This document shows positions 23,401 through 35,400 of a stretch of DNA of 64,000 nucleotides, in pieces. Numbering within the stretch: the stretch's first letter is position 1; each line of letters opens with the position of its first letter. Both the position numbers and the translations under genes were made by a program. Location of the stretch: contig JALJCO010003062.1 in NCBI GenBank assembly GCA_023101725.1, forward strand, positions 620,001-684,000. The letters run 5' to 3'. Source of the stretch: Atherinomorus stipes (lineage: Eukaryota; Chordata; Actinopteri; Atheriniformes; Atherinidae). The notes beneath the pieces are model-generated. The model searched no databases. It was not told the DNA's origin and saw only the letters and a program-made list of their open reading frames with translations.

Positions 23401-26400
23401 TGCTCTATCTCTTTCTCTCTTGCTCCCATTATGTCCTCTTGTGTTTCTTTGCTCAATCAACCACTGTGTGCATTCAAAACAGCCATTGTGTTTGTATCCG
23501 TTTGCTAACATGTGAAACAGAGCGCAAAGCGAAATTTAGCTCCACTGTTGCATCCCTGAAGCAAAAGTTGTGGAGTACAGTTTCTCAGCATCAGGATCAG
23601 CTCTAGAAATGTACATTAAATGTCACTGTGGCATCAACAAGTCAGTAACAAGTCAGGACCTCAAAATAGAGTTTAAGGTCAAAAAGCTATCCACCTTATT
23701 CCTATGCCCCATGAGCCCTTGCATGAAATATGCGAGCAACTTCCAGTTTGACCGGAACCGGCATTTATTTACATGCTAGATGTTCACGCTACTCCACGTT
23801 TTACAAGCTTTTTAGGTAAACTACGTGAGAACATCAGCCATCACAGTTCAGACAGGACAACGTCACATTCCCTCCGCCTCCTGCAACAGAGGGGTGGGAG
23901 GATGATGATGATCTGGCCAAAAATAACAAACAGCAGCCTTTAGCTTCTTCTTAGCTCTGTCACGTCTGACTTTGAAGCAATGAGCAATCACAAAAGCTCC
24001 GAGGCTTATCAGTACCTACATAATAATAATAATAATTCAACTTTCTCTGCTTGTTAGTACAACCACGAACCACACAACGTGTCCCCGAACCGTGCAAGTA
24101 CATTTTTCTGGGGAAAATTGTTTAGAAATGTAATGAATACTCATGTTGAAAATGTTTGACTAAACTGCTAGCCGAAACAACATCTTATACTGTGAGTCAG
24201 TGGCGAAGTGCTATTTCCGGTATCTCACAGGAAGTTGATAGCATCATCATTTCCACATATGCTAGCGCAGGAGTAAGGTGGATATAGTGCAACTTTAAAC
24301 CACCTCAGTCTGGTTCAGTACGTAACACATTCAAGGATGTACCCTCCTTCCACAAGGAGGGTACATCAAAAACAGGCAGGACTAAAGAAGATCACTGTTC
24401 AGAGTTTTGCTTCCAAACATATTATTGGTAAGTTGAGTGGAAGGAAAAAGTGTGATAGATAAGCAAGAGGGGTCATTTCAGCCTTGTTAAAAGACTATGA
24501 AGGAAACACATTAAATACTTTACAGGAGATGGAGTGGACTGCAACTTGAGTCAGGGTCTCAGCAGCCACCACAAACAGATAAGACCAGGACATGGCGTAC
24601 AGCTGTTGCATTCTTTTGGACCAAACCACTCCTGAGGCAATGGCAGAAGGGTTTTACCTGGACTAACCTAAACTCCACAGTAAATCCCAGTGATTGTCAA
24701 GAGGAAGATGAAAGACAGCAGACCCAACAATGCAGATGGGTTGAAGGCTGCTATCAAAGAAAAGGACATCCATAACACCTCAGCTGTGTCTCAGGCTGAT
24801 CTCTTCCAAGCCATGTTGGACTCATGCAGTAATTCATACAAATGGAGCCCTGATCAAGTACTGAGTGTATATACTGTACATTACAAACTTATCAGAACGC
24901 CGATAATCACTGTATTCATTTTGTTTTTAATATATAATTAGTTTGATGTAATTCTCAAATTTTCTAAAATATAGAATTTGGGTTTTCCTCAGCTATATCA
25001 ACAAAATCAAGATAAGTAAACATTTGAAATATGACAGTTTGTGTAAAGAGTCTATATAATGTGTGAGTTAAAAAAAATGAACTAATAAACTTTTAGATGA
25101 TATTCTAATTTACTGAGCTACACCTTTGCAAGAATAGTGGCAAGAAGTGGCAGAATGTAATTGTGACATTAAACGATCCATATCGCATTGAGCCACAAGA
25201 GGAATCAAAGTGATCATTTTCTGCTGAGAGCGTGTCATGAAGATGCTAGAGAAAAGCGTACAAAGTTGGATTTTTGCTTTGGTTTAACATGAAATTACAT
25301 AAATATAGACTTACTGTATATCATGCCTCATTACTGATCTCTAAAAATAAGCATATAGTTAATTTTAGTCAACAGTAAACTAAGTGTAAAACTACAAGCA
25401 ACACAACAATGCAGTTGTAACAGGAAGGAACAAAAACAGTTATGCAAGCACATAAACATAACAGCATTTCCAAAATTGGTGTAAATTGGAAAACTACAGC
25501 TTCTGACTTGATGTCAAACAGTGTTGTACTCCATTCTGACCTGAGAGTCTCCAGGTTACCCTGCAGACTCAGTCCATCTGACAGCAGCTGCACGCCTGAA
25601 TCCTGCAGGTTGTTGTTGCTCAGATCAAGTCGTCTTAGAGTGCAAGACTGAAGGCAGAGAGCATTCAGGTTTCTGTCTATGAGGAAACAGCCGCTGAGTC
25701 TGATGAATATGAAAAGACAAGAAAATGTTTATGTAGAGCAAGTGTTTGTTTTGACTTAAGCAATCAAGACACAGGCAGTGTCCCTTGGACCAGCAATGCT
25801 TCAGACTTTAGTGGACTAATCTGTAAAAACTACTCCCTGAAAATCTGATGGGTTTACTAAAAAGCAAATTAAAACTAAATGATTCTCAATGTTTCATTTA
25901 CCAAAATCAAAACATGTAAATGTCTAAAATTTGATGTACAATGTACATACTTAAAACTCATTTAGAAGAGAGGCAAACACAGAAGCTGACAGCTACAATC
26001 AGGGGGTATTCCAGGTAGGAAGTTCAACAAACTCTGAGTCTAAAAAGAAACTCTGGTTTAAAGGATAACTTTCTTTTTTTTTTTAACCTGGACCTTATTT
26101 CTAGGAGTTCATATGTGCATTTACTCACCAGTAAAGTTTCTACATTTCTTTGACTTCTTGAGAATATATTACATTGAGTCGCCCTTTGGTGTACATCCAG
26201 TAAAATGGTGGAGATTGGGCAGTCACTCCATAAGACATTATCTGCAGCAAAACTCCATGATTTAATCAATGCTTAAAGTACAATAAATGAACAAATGAGT
26301 GCTATTGTCCCGTGAGTCCAGAGCTTCACAAACTGTGTTTTTGTTGTTGTCTGGGTAGCAAACTGCTCTTCCCAGCTGTACTACAGAAGCGCGCATAGTG

Positions 26401-29400
26401 AACACGCGTGAACAAGTGTGTACAACACCCTGATAACTAGCGGAAAGCTAAATCTGAACTCACAGGACAATAGTACTTGTTTTTTCGTTCATTCTACTTA
26501 AAGTATTGGCGAAAATCAAGGAGTTTTGCTGCAGATAGTAGTAGTGTAGCGACTGCCCCGTCTCTGCCGTTATACTGGATGTACACCAAAGGGCGACTCA
26601 ATGTAATATCTTCCAGAGGAGTCAAAGTGATGCAGAAATTTTACCAGTGAGTAAATGTACATATACACTCCTAGAAATAACATCCAGGTTGAAAAAAAAA
26701 AGAAAGTTATCCTTTAACTAGTGCTGGGCTTACACCAAACAGTTTTCATCATTGCAGACTTAAGACTGGAAGTTTTGAATAAATCTCAGGAGTTTAACTG
26801 GAGTCGGGGTGTGCCCCCAATGGCCTCAATCAGTGAGTTTGAGATGGTAATCTGTGTTGATTTATAGCAATCTTTTCCTAGTCTTGGGCTTGCAACAATA
26901 TCAAACATGATTGATATTATCGCAAGTCACAGTGATGCAACACAACCAACAACCAATGGATGAACTCTGACAACAGTGGAAACAGGTGCTGACCTCCAGA
27001 GCCATCAATACTCAGAGCACTAGTGTAACCAGAAAAAGATATTAGGTGTGCACCAGTAAATTCTGGTGTGCCAAATTTATTGTCAACAGTGTTACACCTC
27101 CACTAACATTCAAAAGAATGTATCTCTGTAATCAGAATCAGTCTACTTCGACCTTGATCAGACATCCCTGCACAGGTTACAGCTCACCCAAATTGCAGCA
27201 ACCCACATGCTGACTGAGAGGAGGAGACGTGACCACATCTCTCCGGTGCTCGCTGCTTTGCACTGGCTTTCCGTCAGTTTCAGGACCCAGTTCAAAATCT
27301 TATTACTTGTCTTTAAAGCCTTAAATGGTCTGGCTCCCCCCAACCCATCTGAGATGCTGCACTTGCATGCAAGTTATGAAAAGTCCTCTAACTTTCTTTT
27401 AGGGATGTAACGATAACTGCTAAAATGGTTAACCGTGATAAAATTCCCCACAATTAGTAATACCGTTTCAAATTTTGATTATCATTAAAACCGTGACTGA
27501 TTACTGCACTTTGAAAAACTCCCAGTGATGCTGCTCATTGGCTGGAAAAGCAGTAGCAGTTGCAGTGTTTGCAATGTTTAATTTATGAAAATATAGTGGA
27601 AAGCAACAAAGGTTCCCACATGGACAGTTCTCTTGAAATTTTTCCCCACTTTAAAAAGCACAAAGTAGACATTTGGACCCATTTCGGATGTTTTTAAAGA
27701 TGCTGGGGGGTATTTCTATAATACCGCGATAAAAATGATAACCACGATCATTTTGGTCACAATAACCATGATATGAAATTTTCATATCGTTACATCCCTA
27801 CTTTCTTTATCATTTTGTGTGTTAATTCATCTTATACTGTAAATCTCTGCAATAACATTAGTACAGACAGTCCATGTCTGACAGCTGCTCCAGATGGGAG
27901 GAAACTGATAGAAACTCAGGGTTTCTTAAAGATAACCTACTAGATAGCAGGTTTTGTTCACAGAGTCTGTTACCATGGTGATGGACTCAGAGTTTCAGAT
28001 AACCCTCTTCTGGAAGTGGTGACTCTAGAGTTTCCCGCATCTCAGGGTTAACATACTCCGAGTTCACCACATAACCTGGTTTCTGGAATACCCCCCAGGA
28101 GGCCAAACTACTGCTATACAGTTTTACTTTAACACAACAATTTCTGTTGAATTAAGTCCAAGTTTTTTTCTGACCTGAGAGTTTCAAGTTTACAATCTGA
28201 GCTGGTGAGTCCATCAGCGAGTCGCTTCACTCCCGAGTCCAGCAGGTTGTTGTTACTCAGATCAAGCTCTTTCAGACTGGATGTAGAGCTAATAACTGAA
28301 GACAGAGCTTTAAAGCTTTTTTCTGTGAGGGTGCAGAAATCCAGTCTGAAAAAAAGTGAGAAATAATAGAACTACCATTTCTTTACAGATTTGAAAACTA
28401 CAATTTGATATTTTATTCAGCCATGCTTGTATTTACCGAGCTGTGCGAGAAGCTTTGACCACTGGCAGCAGCCTCAGGAGAGCCTCCTCTGAAGATGAGT
28501 ATTTCTTCAGGTCAAACACATCCAGATCCTCCTCTGAGGACAGTAAGATGAAGACCAGAGCTGACCACTGAGCAGGAGTCAACTTATCTGAGATACTTTT
28601 TGATGCCAGTAACTGTTGGATCTCCTCCACCAGAGAACGGTCATTCAGTTCATTCAGACAGTAGAGTAGGTTGAGGCTTTTCTCAACAGACACATTGCCA
28701 TTGATCTTCTCTTTGATGTACTGGATTGTCTTCTCATTGGTCTGTGGGCTACTTTTTGTCTGTGTCAGCAGGCCTTGCAGGAGTTTCTGACTGGTTTGCA
28801 GTGAAAGACCCAGGAGAAAGCGGAGGAGCAGGTCCAGATGTCCATTTGGACTCTGCAAGGCCAAATCTACAGCCCTGATGTGCAGATTTTCCAAGTGTGT
28901 TTTGGAAAATAGCTCAGAAAGCTTTGAGGTTGTTTGTTTTTCTTTAAAAATATTAACTCCATGGTTGATGAAGGTCAGATGTACATGAAGAGCAGCCAGA
29001 AACTCTTGAACACTGTTATGAATGAAGCTGAACACCTTCTGGTTGTACAGTCCTCTCTCCTCTTTAAAGACCTGTGTGAACACTCCTGAGTAAACTGATG
29101 CTGCCGTGATATCGATGCCACACTCTGTCAGGTCTGATTCATAGAAGATCAGGTTTCCGTTCTGCAGCTGCTCAAAAGCCAGTTTTCCCAGAGATTCAAC
29201 CATCTTCCTGTTCTCAGGACTCCAGTGTGGATCTGTCTCAGCTCCTCCATCAAACTTCACCTTCTTTATTTTGGTCTGAACCACCAGAAAGTGGATGTAC
29301 ATCTCAGTCAGGGTCTTGGGCAGCACTCCCCCCTCGCTGGTTTTCAGAACATGCTCTAGAACTGTAGCAGCGATCCAGCAGAAGACTGGGATGTGGCACA

Positions 29401-32400
29401 TGATGTGGAGGCTGCGTGATGTCTTGATGTGGGTGATGATCCTGCTGGCCTGCTCCTCATCTGTGATTTTCTTTCTAAAGTACTCGTCTTTCTGTGGATC
29501 AGCAAATCCTCTGACTTCTGTTACAATGTCAACATATTCAAGAGGGATCTGACTGGCTGCTGCAGGCCGTGTGGTTATCCAGAGACGAGCATGGGGAAGC
29601 AGGTTACCCCTGATGAGGTTTATTAGCAGCACATCTAACGAGGTGGACTCTGTAACATCAGTCAGGATCTCGTTGTTTTGGAAGTCCAGAGGAAGTCGAC
29701 ACTCATCCAGACCATCAAAGATGAAAACAACCTGAAACTCTTGAAACCTGTGGATTTGTACTTCTTTAATTTCAGTAAAGAAGTGATGAACAAGTCCCTC
29801 CAAGCTGAACTTTTCGTCTTTCAGCACATTGAGCTCTCTGAAAGTGAATGGAAATGTGAACTGGATGTCCTGGTTGGTTTTGTCTTCAGCCCAGTCCAGA
29901 GTGAACTTCTGAGTTAAGATTGTTTTCCCAATGCCAGCCACTCCCTTTGTCATCACTGTTCTGATTGGCTCACTTCTGTCAGGTGAGAATAAATCCTCCA
30001 GTTTGATTGTTGTTTCTTGTGTTTCTAGCCTCCTGGAAGCCTCTTCAGTCGTACTGAACTCATGTTGATCATTGACCTCCCCTCCATTTGTGATGTAGAG
30101 CTCTGTGTAAATCTGATCCAGAGGGCTTGTGTTTCCTGTAGAAATTCCCTCAAACACACACCGTACCTTCTCTTTCAGCTCACGTTTAAGCTTATGATGA
30201 CAAGTTGCAGCACAATGTTCTGAATGAACACATAAAAGAGGAATTAATGTTCAACAAAGGAAATATTCCAGCATCTTTTAAGACATCTTTGAATATCTCA
30301 GGGCTGGGATATATTTGCTGTGAACGCAAACGTTCACGCAAGCGCTCTATGTCGCCTGTGAATATACTTGCTGGAGCACGTCTCAGCTAAAACATTCGAT
30401 GCCAGAGTCCCTGCTTGGACATTGAGGTTGTGAAAAGGTCAATCTGCCGGTCAGATTGTATTTTCAGATTGTATTTCCAGGGCAGTACCATCACCCTAAA
30501 CATTTTCAATCTTTTGCCAGCTAAGACGAGCATGTTTATCACTGTACAAAGGGAGGAAACATAATAAAGATGCTGGTAGTTGTGGACAAAGTCCAAGCGT
30601 TGCAGTTTAAAACAACTCTGCATTGTGTTTACCTCTGACCTTGTGTTCACACTTTTCTACGCATGAGCACCTCTAGCGTTCAACTCAATATTGCACCATG
30701 TGCTTGCAGTACATTACCTCACGCCAACGCATGCGACCTACATGCCGTGGGCATATTGGGAATGCATGGGCACCATGAAGTGCATGCGGATGCGTTGCCA
30801 GTGGCAAGTATATTCCAGCCCTTATTAATTCTGTGGTTTAACTCCTTCGTAAATCTTACTTTTCTGCAGCTGGTTAGCCAGATCATGCTGCTTCAGTCCC
30901 CTCAGGAGGTGCAGTATGACCTTCACAAATGCTTCTCGGATGACTCTCCACTGTTCCTCATTCATTCCATCCAACTCTTTGTTATCTTCCCTTTCACTTT
31001 CTAAGCATTCTGGGTAGTCCGGGTTCAGAAACTTCCAGATATTTTTTAACTCATTCTTCACAATACTGATAAACTTTTCCCCCAACAGCTGGAATAAAGT
31101 ATTATGTAAATAAGAAAAAAATAGCCAAAGTCATCAGATTAAATGTGTGACAGTATGCTGTCAAAGAGCACGTACATACCGTAAATATGTTGTCCAGATA
31201 AGCTTGAGACTCCTTTGCAGACCAATTACTGGGAACTTCTGAGGTCCCTTCAACTCTGTCATTAAAATCATAAAAATTACTTTCCTGCACTGTTTGCAAC
31301 AAAGACACAAACAACTGAAAATTTCTGTAAAGTAATAAGTTAGAAACTTTTAACAAGTTTTGCTGAGCTCAGAACTAGTCTATAGTTGTTTTAGCCTTCA
31401 AGTAGAACTATATGACTTATAAACACTGCTTCTTATATTGATGGCATGACATTATGTGCATTCCTAGAGCTGCTATTGCCCTGTACAGTAGTGCCTTGAG
31501 ACTGAGAAACTGCAATTCACATCTTTCTTTTTTTTTCAGCCCAGAGCATCATATCACAGAACAAGAAAATATTGAATGAACGTAGGTCGAGGACCAATGT
31601 TCTCCACCACTGCTATACATGGTTATGCTCAGGATATGTCAACCCATTTCCATTGGAAATGCCTTTTGCTTAAACCAGGGTTCCCCAATCTGGTCCAACT
31701 AGGGCCACAATCCTGCAGGTTTTTTATGTGTCCCTCCTCAAACACACCTGACTTTATAACTTTTTTTTTTTTGTTAAAGGCACTATATCTTGATTTTATT
31801 TTAATGTCTCGTAGAAAAATACTTTTTACATGATATATTATGTGGTGAAATAGGTAATTAAAAAAAGAAATACTCATTGATATGAGCATATGCATGAGTC
31901 CAGGCCTTTTTAGTTTAGGCTTCAACCTTTGCCTTGACGGTTTTTCTCTGCCAATGGGGTTAATTCTATAGAACATCCGGTTTTACTAAAGGCTTCCACT
32001 GACATTGTTTCCTAACAAGAGGTGTTCTCCCCTAACGTGTGCATAGCAGATTTTGTAAAGAGAACTGCATGGCGTCCACCAAAGGGAAAGTCGCGATACC
32101 TCTGCTGGCTGTCACTGCTGATACAGCAAAACAGCCTAAAAGCATCACAACTGAGAACGAGAAGAGAGATTTGAAATGTAAGAGAGACCAAAGAAGGAAT
32201 AAATCTTATGTAAATCTCCATACATCAAGGTAAAGAGCTGCAGGACCACCTCGGACTGAGGACTGGAAACTGGCTGCAGAACTTCTCGATCACTTTCTCC
32301 TTAGTAACATTTTATATGTCCTCAGCTACTGGAGCTACAGTACTTCTAGTGGTTTGACTAGCGACTTTCTACCGCAGGGGTGGGCAACTCCGGTCTTTGA

Positions 32401-35400
32401 GGGCTGGCATCCTGGAGGTATTTGGAGTTTCCCTGTGGCGACAAACCTTTTGACTTGTGCAGAGCTTGACATCAATTAACCATTGTTTGGAGTCAGGTGT
32501 GTCTCAGCAGAGAAACTCCAAATACCTGCAGGATGCTGGCCCTTGAGAACCAGAGTTGCCAATCCCTGCATACCTGTATAATACATAATGGTATCTACAC
32601 TGTAACCAAGTCCACTGTGACGAAGTCCATGCCAACGTTAGCATTTAGTGTGCCGTCAAACTATATAAGAACAAACACAAACTACTTTACATCACATCAC
32701 TCTCACTCGCAGTGGCTGGTTAGATACTTTACTAGGTTGTCATGTTGTAATGTCTCCTATAACATCATAACACATAATTGTGCAGCTGTGTATATAAGAG
32801 TAGTTACAGTAAGCTACCGGTTTATGAAATAAATGGCTTGTTTTGCTATCATATGCAATGGGGATTTAAGTGACAGAAAATGTCATTTAGCTGATACTCA
32901 GCCATTTACTGCAACCAAAACAGTAAATTCAATGGAAGATGCAACTTTCCTCTGGAGAATTTCCTTGTGCACGAGTATGAGATGTGCATGTTATTTCATC
33001 CACGTTAAGTGAGAGGAGAGTATAAGGGAGAGAAGGAGCGTTTTTCACTTGGAAAAAAAAACAGTAAGGGGCAGAGCTTACAGTTTACACTAAACTGTTC
33101 TCATTGATGGTCTGAAAATGTGCAAAATCCGGTATAGCCCATTTAAATCTTGGCTGAAAACCTACCAAATCTATAATCACCTAAAAAAAACACTCTGTGC
33201 ATGAATGAATGTTTCATAGATTTTGTATTGGGTGGATGGTAAAGTTTTATATAGATTTTATAATATATTAATACTGTCTGTATTATTATTCTAATCTAGA
33301 GCATGCCCCAGATATTTTATAAAGACCTCAGAAAATGATTTCAGCATGTAAAAAGAAGCCGATACGTTTCCTTCAAGAAAAGGCTATGTTAAAATGCAAC
33401 ATGTTATTTTGTGTTGAAAGCAAGAATATTTTTCTCTGAAGATTACAGCTACTCTTACTGCTGGAGACAGCTTACGTTTCTTCAATAGATGAAAGCTGGC
33501 CTTGAAATGCAAGTGGTGAGTCCTTTGACTGTTCACTCTTGACAGAAATGGCGCTGGGGTCAGGGAAGTCTGCTCTTGACCTCTGAACCCTAGGACAAAA
33601 AACAATTAATGTTATGAAAACAAATTAAACCCCTCACCACCAACAACAACCCATTCTACATCCTCTTAGTGATTCATTTCTTGTCTTTTTCCATAATTGA
33701 AGTATTAAAGGATTCTAATTAAAATCCAGAGCAAAGCAACTCTCGCTTACATTTCTTCAGCAGATGACAGTTTTCCTTGAAATGTAAGTGGTATCTCCCT
33801 TGACTGACCACTCTTGACAGACTCAGAGCTAGGGCCTGGTGTGTCTGGTCTCGATCTCAAAAACCTATGACCAAAAAAAAAAACAAAAAAAGAAATATGT
33901 TGACTAAACATGAATGAAAACAGCACACAACACTCCACTGTTTTTATGTCAATTTCTGGATCTGGTGTTTATTTGGCAGAAAACACTCAATACGGATGAG
34001 ACTCCTGCTTCAGAATGTTGACTTCGAGCAGCACAAAAAAACTTGCGCCTTCAAACTATGGATATGAGCTTAGCCCTACAGTTGGACCTTCAAAGATCAG
34101 ACATCCAGAAGGAAAGTTACAGGTCCCTTTGCGAAGCCTCTGTACGGTGTTCTGTCGAAATGAAGCGGCAAAATGGCTCTGGAGAAAAGTGAAGCCCCGG
34201 AACTCTTCATCCATAGGGGCTGGCTCCAAAACAGAGCAAATCTCCACAGACTCCCATGTTAAAAAGGCCAACTTCACAGCAGAAATAACCATGTTTACAG
34301 CCTGGTTCAAACAATCATTTTAGGTCTTATACGTCAAATTACCTTCATATCAATTGGGGGGAATTTTTTAAAAACTCCACAAGTAGGAGCATGTCCTTTT
34401 TTCTTTTTTTCTTCTGTTTTTCTCTCTTCTTTACTTTTCTCCTTTGCACTCTCCGGAGAGTGCAAAAAAAAAAAAAAAAAGGAGGGGGCTGTCCTATTGA
34501 TTAACAGGCAACAGACCGGGTGCTGATTTCAGCTGTGGAGGCTAATAGTTAGCTCCCTGGAAGGCCTGAGCCTGTAGCAGAGTTCCACAACTGTGGTTTT
34601 TAGCTGCTTAACAGCAAGTTGGAGCGTGTCTTACCTTTAAACCACCTATCTTCATTCATTCCCGTTCACTTCGGATTAGCTTGGTTTTCAAGCTAATCCT
34701 GTTCACTTCGGATTAGCTTGGTTAGCACTTAGCTTAACTGCTATGCCTTTGCCCCAAGGCTCGGAGCGGCCCTATTTTTGCCCATTTTAGTATTTTCCAG
34801 GAGTGGCAACACTCGACATGGCAAGATGTCTGTCCATCTGCGCTACCCTGTCATAATGCCGCACGTACATCTTGATGGGTAGGTTGAATTATCAGAACAG
34901 GCCCTAGCCTCGCATCGGTTTCCACCTGTGAGACACTGGAGACGGCAGCTTGAAGATTTTTTTTTTTTTTTTTTAACCAGCCATGTTACAGGCACTGTTC
35001 AGAAAAAATAAAACATTTACGGTCGGTACGTAGCCTATATAGCTCATGTTACAATGAGGATGTCTGCTGCTTACTGACAAATGTGCAGTGGCCTGTAAAT
35101 GGTAAATGGACTGTACTTATATAGCGCTTTTCCAGTCATACTAACCGCTCAAAGCGCTTTACACTACATATCACATTCACCCAGTCGCACACACAATCAC
35201 ACACACACTCATACCCCGATGGGCACATCGGGAGGCAACTTGGGGTTCAGTGTCTTGCCCAAGGACACTTCGGCATGTAGAATGGGGAAGCCTGGAATCG
35301 ATCCCACAACCCTCCGGTTGAAAGACGACTGCTCTTCCACCTGAGCTACAGCCGCCCTGTATGTACAAATCTAATTTTCTAGCGGGTGTGCTTTCTATTC

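Larger units (their letters stand above)
26002..28095. mobile_element. Composite inverted-repeat element in intron 7
   Basis: It starts GGGGGTATTCCAGGT and ends with ACCTGGTTTCTGG and AATACCCCC, an inverted repeat with a short insertion. Inside lie a TTAA-flanked miniature element, a LINE fragment and a hAT miniature element. Together they account for most of the 2.5-kb intron between LRR exons 1 and 2. Confidence 0.65.

Noticed and set aside
24690..24941. 83-codon plus-strand gene
   Set aside because: It is the C-terminal fragment of a Tc1 transposase inside an inverted-repeat element, not a host gene.
30663..31004. Plus-strand 113-codon open frame
   Set aside because: It is antisense to the gene B helical-domain exon and partly inside an inverted-repeat element. 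The minus-strand exon is well supported.
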